Source: GCA-002712965 sp913048525 (GTDB lineage: Bacteria; Chloroflexota; Dehalococcoidia; Lucifugimonadales; UBA826). From it: a DNA stretch of 64,000 nt. The position numbers and the translations under genes are program-made. The DNA is taken from positions 1-64,000 of the forward strand of contig CAJWWP010000005.1 of the NCBI GenBank assembly GCA_913048525.1, read 5' to 3'. Shown here piece by piece: positions 55,331-62,758 of the stretch. Below the pieces are notes generated by a model, which was not told where the DNA came from, searched no databases, and saw only the letters and a list, made by a program, of their open reading frames with translations. The stretch's first letter is position 1. Each line of letters starts with the position of its first letter.

Positions 55331-56080
55331 ATGATTAACAACTGCGGCAACTGTTTTTTATCGATTGTTATTCCCACCTATAACGAAGCTGACAGGATTT
55401 TGGCGACTTTGGAGTCTGTTGTCGCATTCTTGCGTCTTCAAACCTATAGGTGGGAGGTCATAGTAGTTGATGATGGAAGCCTCGATAAAACTCCTTCTAT
55501 TGTTTCCCATTGGGTAGAAGAAAACATCCTTGAAGGTGAATCCTGTAGGGTCATCTTAGTAGATCATGAGGGCAAAGGTTCTGCAGTGAAAGTAGGTATG
55601 TTAGCCGCTAGCGGAACTTACAGACTTATGTGTGATGCAGATCTTGCTGTATCAGCTGAACAAATAGGGAATTTTGTGAGATCTATTGAACGCGGAAACT
55701 ACGATATCGTAATTGGGTCTAGGCAGATCGAGGGTGCGCAGCGTTTTTATGATGCTCCTCTTCGATATTTTATGGGTCGTCTATTTAATTGGTATGTTCG
55801 CGTGATAGCAGTGTCAGGATTTCAGGACACTCAATGTGGCTACAAATGTTTTACGGAAGAATCAGTTGAATATTTATTTCAAAATCAAAGGATTAAAGGT
55901 TGGGGGTTTGATGTTGAAATTCTTTTTTTAGCCGCAAAAAAAAATATGACTATTTTGGAAATGCCGGTATCTTGGAGACATGTTGAGAAAAGTAAGGTAC
56001 AAATTCATAAAGCCTCTTTGGAAATGGCTCGTGATACTCTCTTAGTCAGACTGCGCTATCTATTTGGTAGATATAAATAA
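55331..56080 (+). CDS. Family 2 glycosyltransferase, dolichyl-phosphate glucosyltransferase-like
   Basis: A 249-residue GT-A enzyme. It has SIVIPTYNEADRILATLE at the nucleotide site, VDDGS, the metal motif CDADLAV (DxD), and the downstream FQDTQCGYKCFTEES and GWGFDVEILF typical of polyprenyl-phosphate glucose/mannose synthases of the ALG5 type. No membrane helices are present. The DPM1-like gene follows 26 bases later, suggesting that the pair make lipid-linked sugars for surface glycosylation. No ribosome site is visible before the ATG. Confidence 0.85.
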   Translation: MINNCGNCFLSIVIPTYNEADRILATLESVVAFLRLQTYRWEVIVVDDGSLDKTPSIVSHWVEENILEGESCRVILVDHEGKGSAVKVGMLAASGTYRLMCDADLAVSAEQIGNFVRSIERGNYDIVIGSRQIEGAQRFYDAPLRYFMGRLFNWYVRVIAVSGFQDTQCGYKCFTEESVEYLFQNQRIKGWGFDVEILFLAAKKNMTILEMPVSWRHVEKSKVQIHKASLEMARDTLLVRLRYLFGRYK

Positions 56081-56106
56081 GAAAATATTTTGACGGTATT
56101 GCACAA

Positions 56107-56835
56107 TTGGCCTCTGTTTACGTGGTTATTCCGACTTATAACGAAGCAGAAAACCTCTCCACATTGGTCCATAGATTATTTGATTTGAGCATAGATGGGC
56201 TTGGCCTAATAATTGTTGATGATTCATCCCCTGATGGAACAGGAGAATTGGCTGAGTCACTATCCGTGAGGTATGGCAATTCGATAAGGGTGATATCCAG
56301 ACCATCGAAGGATGGACTTGGCACAGCCTACAAAGAGGGTTTTGATTTAGCATTATCTTTAGGTTGTGACGCTGTTATACAGATGGATGCAGATCTATCT
56401 CATAGGCCTGAATATATTCCAAAAATGTTAAGCATGTTGGGAAAATATGATGTGGTGGTTGGATCGAGATACATTGATGGGGGAGGAACCGACGAGGAGT
56501 GGGGGTTAGGCCGCAAGATTCTTAGTGGTGTAGGAAACTTTGGTATTAAATTAGTCTCCGGAATAAAGGTGAAGGATGCGACATCCGGGTTCAAAGCATT
56601 CAGAATTTCTGCATTGCGAATTATCCCGTGGGAAAATATTCAATGCAAAGGATTTGGTTTTCAATCTGAGGTTGCCTTTCATTCCCAACGTCTGAAATAT
56701 TCTGTTTATGAAATGCCTATAGTTTTTGATGAGAGGCTGGTTGGTAAGTCTAAAATGTCGACCGGGATCGCGGTCGAAGCTATGTTTCGTATGCTATTTA
56801 TTAGAATATTTGGCTATTCTGGTTTTCAAAAATGA
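56107..56835 (+). CDS. Polyprenol-phosphate mannosyltransferase-like (DPM1 type)
   Basis: A 242-residue GT2 enzyme of the DPM1 group, making polyprenyl-phosphate mannose from GDP-mannose. Motifs run VVIPTYNEAENLSTLV, VDDSSPDGTGELAE, MDADLSHRPEYI (metal DxD), VVGSRYIDGGG and KDATSGFKAFR. It lacks the C-terminal membrane domain seen in some actinobacterial fusions. The start is TTG at 56107. It lies next to an ALG5-like enzyme, which strengthens the lipid-linked sugar reading. The acceptor glycosyltransferase is not in the window. Confidence 0.88.
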   Translation: MASVYVVIPTYNEAENLSTLVHRLFDLSIDGLGLIIVDDSSPDGTGELAESLSVRYGNSIRVISRPSKDGLGTAYKEGFDLALSLGCDAVIQMDADLSHRPEYIPKMLSMLGKYDVVVGSRYIDGGGTDEEWGLGRKILSGVGNFGIKLVSGIKVKDATSGFKAFRISALRIIPWENIQCKGFGFQSEVAFHSQRLKYSVYEMPIVFDERLVGKSKMSTGIAVEAMFRMLFIRIFGYSGFQK

Positions 56836-56934
56836 GTCTATAGAGCGCGTGAAATGTATTGAACTCTCTAAATAACGCTGATTAGAATGCCGTCACCTTG
56901 GCTTTTTAGAACCAGGATTAATAAGGACTAAACC

Positions 56935-57963
56935 GTGAAAGCTAATCAGTTGACTGAGGTTCTTCTTTTCAGAAAAGAACACTCTACAGAAGCGCAGAAA
57001 CTTGCCCAGCATGGGCTTTGGGAAGAGGCAGAAGCGGCTTACTATGGCATCGTAGAAGAGTTGCCAGGTGATGATTCTGCTCATACGAATAGAGCACGAG
57101 CCTTGATGAATCTCTCGAGAGAGGATGAGGCGGCGGAGCATCTACAAGCAGCTACAGGACTTCAGAAAGTTAGAGAAGACCGCACAAAAAGAGCGGTTCA
57201 ATACGCAGTAAATTTCTCCTGGAAAGAGGCTGCAGAAATGAATCAAATGATTATCGAAGATTTTCCCTGGGATTTGGAGGCATATAATCGGCTCGGTAAG
57301 GCTTTCTTGGAATTGGGCAAAAACAGAAAGGCATCTGATGCGTTTCGTTGTGCATTAGTTATTTCTCCTAGAAGTCCTATAGCCAGTAAAAATCTTGACA
57401 GGTTGGAGAAACTTAGTCGCTCAGCTGGTTCAAAATCTGTGGAGTCGCAGTCCCAAGCAATAAATTTTATTGAGGAAACTGGAAAAACTGGTGTGACTAA
57501 ACTAGTAAACGTTCCTCGTGATTTAGATTTTTCCATACTTGTTTCAGGTCATTCCGTTGAATTATTCCTCAACGGTAAAGGTATGAGAGTTAGAACAAAA
57601 GCTGGAGAGGAGATTGGTACAGTAGAGGCAAAAATAGGTTCTAGGCTGAGAAGGTTGATGGAGGGTGGAAACAAGTATGAAGCTAGCATCACCAGCGCCA
57701 GTGATAGTAATATTTCCGTTATTATTCGCGAAGTATATCGTGATCCGTCGCAAGCACACACATCGTCCTTCATTGGCAAAGCTGAAGGATTGCCTACAAT
57801 CCCCAACACATCGGTAGGATATGTTATCAACGATGGTGACAAGTTAGCGAATCTCAAAGATTGGTCCAGTGACGACACTGAATCAGGAGATGAGGAATCA
57901 TTTACGCCTGTGATACCAAGATTGTTATCGGACGAATCATCCATAATGGATGAAGATTATTAG
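56935..57963 (+). CDS. TPR protein with C-terminal HIRAN-like domain
   Basis: A 342-residue protein. Residues 15-165 hold three to four TPR-type helix pairs (AQKLAQHGLWEEAEAAYYGIVEELP; AYNRLGKAFLELGKNRKASDAF). A polar linker follows. Residues 195-270 contain EEIGTVEAKIGSRLRRLMEGG and YEASITSASDSN, a pattern like HIRAN/OB-type DNA- or ligand-binding domains. The last 60 residues are acidic and probably disordered. The start is GTG with AAGGA 7 bases upstream. The combination is known to me only loosely from Chloroflexota; no role can be assigned. Its stop overlaps the next gene's stop. Confidence 0.72.
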   Translation: MKANQLTEVLLFRKEHSTEAQKLAQHGLWEEAEAAYYGIVEELPGDDSAHTNRARALMNLSREDEAAEHLQAATGLQKVREDRTKRAVQYAVNFSWKEAAEMNQMIIEDFPWDLEAYNRLGKAFLELGKNRKASDAFRCALVISPRSPIASKNLDRLEKLSRSAGSKSVESQSQAINFIEETGKTGVTKLVNVPRDLDFSILVSGHSVELFLNGKGMRVRTKAGEEIGTVEAKIGSRLRRLMEGGNKYEASITSASDSNISVIIREVYRDPSQAHTSSFIGKAEGLPTIPNTSVGYVINDGDKLANLKDWSSDDTESGDEESFTPVIPRLLSDESSIMDEDY

Positions 57964-58235
57964 CGATTCTCATAATCTTGTTGTTCAGAATTTTCGATTT
58001 CTACGGCTCGATAGTAAATTCCCCATTTTTGCATTATTTGCTGAATATTTTTGTCATCTAGGTCCGTGATGTCACTGAAAAATCCCGCAATAGAATGAAC
58101 GTGCAAAAGATCCTCATTGCATACCCAGTTCGCTTCTGAAGGTACGACGTATAAAACTCCACTTTGATGGTCACATTTTATGTCTATGCGCTTGCTACCA
58201 TCGCTACTTTTTATTTTTAGTCCATTTTCTTCCAT
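57960..58235 (-). CDS. Hypothetical small protein
   Basis: A 91-residue soluble protein, unrecognised. It begins MEENGLKIKSSDGSKRIDIKCD, with beta-type alternation to residue 35 (SGVLYVVPSEANWV), then an acidic helical half. GAGGA precedes the ATG by 5 bases, supporting translation. It is convergent with the TPR gene, overlapping it by four bases, and divergent from the MBL-fold gene. Confidence 0.6.
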   Translation of the reverse strand: MEENGLKIKSSDGSKRIDIKCDHQSGVLYVVPSEANWVCNEDLLHVHSIAGFFSDITDLDDKNIQQIMQKWGIYYRAVEIENSEQQDYENR

Positions 58236-58432
58236 CTTTTCCTCGACACATGGTCCAATTAGTATTAGTTCAGTTTAGACCTAATTATTGAATTATCGAT
58301 TTTATTTGTGATACTGATGATTTAATTTTTATAATGGTAAGTTCTTTTAACACGCTGATATAATTCGACACCATTCCATATTCTAATAGTGTTTTGCTGA
58401 TAAAAAAATAGCTCAAATATGAGGAGAGCGCG

Positions 58433-59074
58433 ATGACCCCTCACGTAACAGATGGAAATCTAGAAATTTATAAGATCACATGCGGTCCCTACGATAACAA
58501 CGCATACTTGGCAGTGTGTGGTAGGACTCGTGAAAGTATCCTTATTGATACCCCAGCAGATCCTGAAGAATTGATAGCAATAGCTTCAACTACGAAAGTC
58601 AGGTCCATTGTTATAACCCATAACCATATGGACCATTTGTTAGGATTCGATCAAGTAACTGGTGAGTTCGAAGTTCCTGTTGGTATAGGGAGTCCTGATG
58701 CACATGCTCTCTCTGTCAAACCAGATTTTCTATTAGTGGATGGAGAAGATATCGAGTTTGGGGATATGGCACTGACTCCAATATCTACTCCAGGTCATAC
58801 TGACGGATCCACTTGTTTGAGAGTGGGTGGTCATCTCTTTACGGGTGACACGCTGTTTCCTGGAGGACCGGGTAAGAGTCGCTCGCCGGAGGCTCTAGAA
58901 GAATTGATAGCTAGTATTGAGTTACGCCTTTTAACCTTATCCAAAGATATGGATTTCTATCCGGGTCACGGTTCTGACGGAAAATTGTCTGATTCTATTG
59001 AAGATTACGAGGTTTATAAATCTAAGCAGCATTCAGCGGATCTTTGCGGAGACGTTGAATGGCTGAATAGCTAG
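58433..59074 (+). CDS. Metallo-beta-lactamase-fold hydrolase (glyoxalase II-like)
   Basis: A 213-residue MBL-fold enzyme. The zinc motif is H63-N-H65-M-D67-H68, followed by TPGHTDGS, FTGDTLF and YPGHGSDG, giving a complete two-metal site. The GGPGKSRSP loop resembles the hydroxyacylglutathione hydrolase-like (YcbL/GloB) group. GAGGAG lies 7 bases before the ATG. A thioester substrate is likely but unproven. The CPBP protease gene follows after 11 bases. Confidence 0.88.
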   Translation: MTPHVTDGNLEIYKITCGPYDNNAYLAVCGRTRESILIDTPADPEELIAIASTTKVRSIVITHNHMDHLLGFDQVTGEFEVPVGIGSPDAHALSVKPDFLLVDGEDIEFGDMALTPISTPGHTDGSTCLRVGGHLFTGDTLFPGGPGKSRSPEALEELIASIELRLLTLSKDMDFYPGHGSDGKLSDSIEDYEVYKSKQHSADLCGDVEWLNS

Positions 59075-59085
59075 ATACCCTTTTT

Positions 59086-59796
59086 GTGTTTGTGACTTTA
59101 TGGAATAGAAATATGTATCGGCGGATGGAGCTGGATACAAAACTTCTACTGACATCATTGCTGACGATCGTCATTTGCTATGGGTCGATCGCAACAGTGA
59201 AACTTTTGATAATTCCTTTTTTGTCGGTTGGCGGCCGTTCCTATTTTTCCCCATGGATTCTAGCTCTTCCTCAGGTATTTCTACTGGTTTTTGTATCAGC
59301 ATTGTGTTTCCGGTACCGAGTTATCAGTTATAAGGATTTGGGATTTCAAGCACCTAGCTTTAGGAATTCCTATTTTTTGGCATTTTTGTGTGTACTGGCC
59401 AATATTTTAATTGTCGTTATTTATATGATTATTGCTACATACTTCGGGTTAAAGATTTTATATACACCCGAGATACCAAAAGATATTCTTGGGTTCGGGT
59501 GGTTCATATTTCCGAATCTGTTTGCGATTTGTATTTGGGTCCCAGTCATTGAAGAATTATTTTTTAGAGGATTTCTTTTAAGGTTGTTTATGCGGCGAAT
59601 AGGAACATTCTCCGCCGTAGTATTGTCTTCCTTGGTTTTTGCAGTTCTTCATGGGCACATAGGTCTTCTAATTCCTTTATTTATCTGTTCGATAGTTATT
59701 TCTTTTCTTTATATCAGGACTGGTTCTATTTATCCTTCTATACTCACCCACGCATGCGGGAATTTATCAGTTGCACTGGTTGCGGCATCTGCTTGA
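59086..59796 (+). CDS. CPBP-family intramembrane metalloprotease
   Basis: A 236-residue membrane protein with six to eight hydrophobic segments. The glutamate protease motif EELFFRGFLLR is near residue 160, followed by FAVLHGH and the late THACGN, which together form the CPBP/CAAX-protease active site. The start is uncertain: GTG at 59086, ATG at 59113 or ATG at 59125. It closely follows the MBL-fold gene, so the two are probably co-transcribed. Related enzymes process membrane-anchored peptides or bacteriocin immunity partners; no such peptide gene is evident. Confidence 0.83.
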   Translation: MFVTLWNRNMYRRMELDTKLLLTSLLTIVICYGSIATVKLLIIPFLSVGGRSYFSPWILALPQVFLLVFVSALCFRYRVISYKDLGFQAPSFRNSYFLAFLCVLANILIVVIYMIIATYFGLKILYTPEIPKDILGFGWFIFPNLFAICIWVPVIEELFFRGFLLRLFMRRIGTFSAVVLSSLVFAVLHGHIGLLIPLFICSIVISFLYIRTGSIYPSILTHACGNLSVALVAASA

Positions 59797-59882
59797 ATTG
59801 ACGAAAATGTCAGTTAAGAGTGGGTTAAAATTTAAGCCCGTAACGTTTGGGCAATAGATGCTTTTATAATAGAGATTCCAAT

Positions 59883-60686
59883 ATGAACACTTTGAAGAAT
59901 AGAATTGATCAGCGGCTTGAGAAGCTTAGTTCGGAAAATAAGCCTGCCTTGGTTCCTTATTTAACAGTAGGTTATCCTACCGTCGAACTCACAGTTCCCA
60001 TTGCAACGAAAGTTCTTTCCTCAGGTGCCGATATGTTGGAGTTAGGAATACCTTTCAGCGATCCTTTAGCGGACGGTCCAACTATTCAGGAGACAAGTTT
60101 CATAGCATTGGAGAATGGAACTACTATCAGTACTGCTATTGAGTCCGTCAGAGAAATACGCACGATTGACAGTGAATCTCCATTGATTTTCATGGGATAT
60201 TTCAATCCGTTTCTTAGATACGGATTTGAAAATTTGCTCATGGATATAAAGTCAGCTGGGGTAGATGGCCTTATAGTGCCTGATCTTCCAACTGAGGAAT
60301 CAGATGTATTATTCGCAGAATGTCGAAAACAAAGTATTCACTTAATTCCTCTTTTGGCTCCAACCAGTACTGATGAGAGGATAGAATCTGCGTGTAAAAC
60401 TGCAGGAGGATTCATTTATTGCGTGAGTCTCACGGGTGTTACTGGGGCTAGAAATAGATTGTCTTCTGGCGTTGAGGAACTGGTTCGTCGTATTAGAGCT
60501 TTCACAGATCTTCCAGTTTTAGTTGGATTCGGCATATCTAGTCAGTCAGATGTAGATAGGATTGGCCAATTTGCTAATGGAGCAGTCGTGGGTAGTGCGT
60601 TTTTAGATGCTGTAAGTGGAGCAGATTTTGGCAAAGAGGTGGAGACGGCCTCCCAATTTGTTAGAGGTCTTACAAGGCAAGGATAA
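59883..60686 (+). CDS. trpA: Tryptophan synthase alpha chain
   Basis: A 267-residue TIM-barrel subunit converting indole-3-glycerol phosphate to indole. Catalytic Glu53 and Asp64 lie in LELGIPFSDPLADGP; GFIYCVSLTGVTG and LVGFGIS complete the phosphate site. The ATG at 59883 matches the normal N-terminus and length, so the in-frame start at 59847 is rejected. TATAAT at 59865-59870 lies 12 bases before the ATG and may be its own -10. The trpB partner is not adjacent. The chorismate mutase gene follows 42 bases later. Confidence 0.94.
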   Translation: MNTLKNRIDQRLEKLSSENKPALVPYLTVGYPTVELTVPIATKVLSSGADMLELGIPFSDPLADGPTIQETSFIALENGTTISTAIESVREIRTIDSESPLIFMGYFNPFLRYGFENLLMDIKSAGVDGLIVPDLPTEESDVLFAECRKQSIHLIPLLAPTSTDERIESACKTAGGFIYCVSLTGVTGARNRLSSGVEELVRRIRAFTDLPVLVGFGISSQSDVDRIGQFANGAVVGSAFLDAVSGADFGKEVETASQFVRGLTRQG

Positions 60687-60728
60687 ATTTGTATTATTCT
60701 GAGTCAAAAGTTGTTAGGAGTTTTAAAG

Positions 60729-61103
60729 ATGAGCAAGGTTAGGGCTATAAGGGGAGCCACCACTGCAGACGAGAATACTAAAGATGCTATTGTGGATGCT
60801 ACTCGTGAAATGTTGGACTCCTTAGTTGAGGAAAACAGCTTTGAATTGGAAGATGTTATAAGTGCGTTTTTTACCACGACCAAGGACTTGAATGCACAGT
60901 TCCCTGCAGTTGCCGCCAGAAAGATTGGATGGGTGGATGTTGCTTTGATGTGTTCGCATGAGATGTTTATAGCTGATGCCCAAGAGAGATGTATTAGAGT
61001 TATGGTCCACATCAACTCAGATAGATCCGCCAAAGAAATTAATAATGTCTACCTAAAAGATGCGGTTAATTTGAGAAAGCGCGGCTTTGAAGAAGATATT
61101 TAA
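60729..61103 (+). CDS. aroH: Chorismate mutase, AroH type
   Basis: A 124-residue monofunctional chorismate mutase of the trimeric Bacillus AroH fold, converting chorismate to prephenate for Phe and Tyr. Active-site residues match the B. subtilis enzyme: Arg8 in RAIRGATT, Arg64 in FPAVAARKIGW, Cys75 and Glu78 in MCSHEMF and Arg90 in CIRVMVH. AGGAG lies upstream of the ATG at 60729, which is chosen over 60711. It sits downstream of trpA, grouping two chorismate-derived branches. Its stop overlaps that of the VOC gene by four bases, tail to tail. Confidence 0.94.
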   Translation: MSKVRAIRGATTADENTKDAIVDATREMLDSLVEENSFELEDVISAFFTTTKDLNAQFPAVAARKIGWVDVALMCSHEMFIADAQERCIRVMVHINSDRSAKEINNVYLKDAVNLRKRGFEEDI

Positions 61104-61486
61104 GAGGCTTTACGACTTATAGGTTGTTGAAGCATTTGGATAATGTTGCCGTCTGGGTCCTCAAATGTGGCTACCAATCCTCCCCAGTGTTCTAATTCAG
61201 GTTCCCTAATGAACTTCGTTCCATGAGCCTTCAATCTGGAACTAATTTCATTAATGTCGGTTACATCAAAATTTATCATCGCTCGAAAAGGGTCTTTTGA
61301 ACGTCCATTAACTCTTGAGTGAAGACCAATGCTGAATCGTATTTCTGCTTTACCAGCGTTCCATTTATATGCGATGAAATTTTCTCTGACTGAATGAGGA
61401 GTCAACCCAAAGGTTTGTTCGTAAAATTTTTTTAGGCGTTCTAGGTTGTCAGTCCACACAATTATTCCTGATAAATTTTCTATCAT
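61100..61486 (-). CDS. VOC-family protein (glyoxalase/dioxygenase superfamily)
   Basis: A 128-residue single-domain VOC protein. It opens MIENLSGIIVWTDNLERLKKF, has FEDPDGNIIQML at the end of the second beta-alpha module and the Glu ligand candidate in FEDPDG. The ATG at 61486 has AAGGA 8 bases upstream, so a far longer open frame reaching 61723 is rejected; that extension would also cross the RNA gene. The reaction is unknown; relatives bind small metabolites or antibiotics. Confidence 0.85.
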   Translation of the reverse strand: MIENLSGIIVWTDNLERLKKFYEQTFGLTPHSVRENFIAYKWNAGKAEIRFSIGLHSRVNGRSKDPFRAMINFDVTDINEISSRLKAHGTKFIREPELEHWGGLVATFEDPDGNIIQMLQQPISRKAS

Positions 61487-61576
61487 TGGATGATCCTTGT
61501 AACTCAATATGACTAGTATATGAAATATAGCTATAACTGTATCAATTTTGCTATCTGCCTCTGTTCGGAGATTGGT

Positions 61577-61582
61577 TATAAT
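61577..61582 (+). promoter_or_regulatory. -10 box TATAAT of the putative RNA gene
   Basis: Perfect TATAAT ending 5 bases before position 61588, where the first predicted helix of the RNA begins. No strong -35 is seen (nearest candidate TCTGCC at 61554-61559). Typical initiation 6-8 bases downstream would give an RNA starting at the base of that helix. Confidence 0.5.
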
Positions 61583-61666
61583 GTGTGTTGAGAGACAGTG
61601 CGGGGCTGTAAGTCCCAAGGGAGGAAGAAAGCTAACAGAGGGTCTCTTAAAAGGAGGTAGGTAACA

Positions 61667-61699
61667 TTGGATAGTAGTAGTAGGAGGCGGACCAGGTAG
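61667..61699 (+). other. Possible 10-codon ORF inside the RNA (MDSSSRRRTR)
   Basis: AAGGAGG (61651-61657) is followed 9 bases later by TTG and codons for Asp, three Ser (AGT), Arg-Arg-Arg (AGG AGG CGG), Thr, Arg, then TAG. It has the look of a leader peptide, but no plus-strand gene follows, so attenuation of a downstream gene is unlikely. It may be chance in a purine-rich loop. Confidence 0.25.
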
Positions 61700-61726
61700 G
61701 TGTTCCTTGGAACGCCTCCACATACA

Positions 61727-61757
61727 GGGGCTCCGGGTCTCCCGGAGCTCCGACTTT
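61727..61757 (+). terminator. Terminator-like hairpin ending the putative RNA
   Basis: GGGGCTCCGGG, loop TCT, CCCGGAGCTCC (61727-61751): 11 pairs with one G-T. The following GACTTTATT is only weakly T-rich, so termination may be partial. It also lies 19 bases beyond the stop of the minus-strand phosphotriesterase-like gene and could act there. Confidence 0.55.
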
Positions 61758-61769
61758 ATTCACGAAGAT

Positions 61770-62726
61770 TTATTTCTTTCCTTCAAAAAACCTTCTCGGA
61801 TTATTTACCATAATGTCATCTATTTGTTCCTGTGATGCTCCCAGTTCTTTAAGACGTGGAAGGACTTTCCTTGTAATGAACAAATACCCATCTGGATTGG
61901 AGAGCTTTCTGCTGACTTGACCCTCTTTAGAGTCAATACTTAGGGTTACCGACCAGTCGTGTCCCAGCATAATACGTTTTCCGTAACCATCAGAAACGAG
62001 TTTCATCGCTGTTTGGGTTCGTTCTTCCCAATCTGGGGTGCCGGGTGATCTTCCCCCTGGATATCTGTCTAACCCTATCCAAACACCTTTATCGAGTAGA
62101 GATTCCAAATAGAAAGTGTCGGTCGTGTCATTACTATGACCAATGTAGACACGATTGAGATCCACTCCCTCATCCTCAAATATTCGAACTTGTTGCTCAC
62201 CCACCCTGTCAGGTGCCCATGTGTGGGTTGAAATAGGTACGTTAGTTGATTTTTGAGCCCGGGCGGCGGCTCTTAGAATGATTTCACCTTCTCTGGTTAC
62301 TCCTCCAGCATCATTGGCTACTTTTATAATGCCTGCTTTTATTCCAGTCCCTTCAATACCTTCTATAATTTCACGTTGGTAAAGTGAGGCAATGCTATCT
62401 GAAGTGGCGTTCCAAAAGGCTCTTGGTATGTCCCGCCAGGTGCCAGTGGCACAAATTATGTTTATCCCAGACTCTCGAGAAACCTGTTCGATTAATTTGA
62501 TATCTCTTCCTAAATCGAGCGTGGAAACATCTATTATTGAGTTTAGACCTTCCTTTTTTGCTTCGGATAATGCTCTGATACCTTCTTGAATGGATTCTTC
62601 ACGTCGGATGAATTCAGGATATATCTGTGGTATTCCGGCCGAACTGACAACCACATGTTCGTGTGACAACGTAAATCCCAAATCTGAGGTATCCATTGGT
62701 CCTAACACAGATTCTATTTTGGCCAT
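61770..62726 (-). CDS. Phosphotriesterase-family metal-dependent hydrolase
   Basis: A 318-residue TIM-barrel hydrolase of the PTE family, which includes phosphotriesterases and lactonases. Metal ligands are His22 and His24 (LSHEHV), the bridging Lys in GIIKVAND, His in STHTWA, His in IGHSND and Asp in LGHDWS. A Trp/Arg-rich late loop (GLDRYPGGRSPGTPDW) is lactonase-like. GGGAG lies 8 bases before the ATG. The FAH-family gene lies 32 bases upstream on the same strand, so lactone or acyl substrates of one pathway are plausible. Confidence 0.88.
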   Translation of the reverse strand: MAKIESVLGPMDTSDLGFTLSHEHVVVSSAGIPQIYPEFIRREESIQEGIRALSEAKKEGLNSIIDVSTLDLGRDIKLIEQVSRESGINIICATGTWRDIPRAFWNATSDSIASLYQREIIEGIEGTGIKAGIIKVANDAGGVTREGEIILRAAARAQKSTNVPISTHTWAPDRVGEQQVRIFEDEGVDLNRVYIGHSNDTTDTFYLESLLDKGVWIGLDRYPGGRSPGTPDWEERTQTAMKLVSDGYGKRIMLGHDWSVTLSIDSKEGQVSRKLSNPDGYLFITRKVLPRLKELGASQEQIDDIMVNNPRRFFEGKK

Positions 62727-62758
62727 ATCAAACTCCCACTGTTGTTACATGGAAAATG

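Larger units (their letters stand above)
61588..61757 (+). ncRNA. Putative structured non-coding RNA, about 170 nt, unrecognised
   Basis: This lies in a 283-base gap between two minus-strand genes. Visible helices are: P1, TTGAGAGAC (61588-61596) with GTCTCTTAA (61642-61650), 9 pairs including one G-U; inside it the hairpin GGGGCT-GTA-AGTCCC (61602-61616); P2, GGAGGC (61683-61688) with GCCTCC (61714-61719), enclosing GTTCC/GGAAC; and a final 11-bp GC-rich hairpin. A perfect -10 box places transcription start at P1. Loops are purine-rich and contain AAGGAGG. It lacks the signature motifs of RNase P, tmRNA, SRP and 6S RNA as I know them. Its function is unknown; it could be a trans-acting sRNA. 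Confidence 0.6.

Noticed and set aside
61487..61723. N-terminal extension of the VOC protein
   Set aside because: A good ribosome site and the normal family N-terminus are at 61486; the extension is unlike any VOC protein and overlaps the RNA.
61588..61757. Identification of the RNA as RNase P, tmRNA, SRP or 6S RNA
   Set aside because: No GAGGAAAGTC core, no tmRNA ends, no GGAAGG-AGCAG SRP loop, and the 5' and 3' ends do not form the long 6S closing stem.
61651..61757. Trp or amino-acid attenuator related to trpA/aroH
   Set aside because: The short frame has no Trp, Phe or Tyr codons, and no gene follows on that strand.
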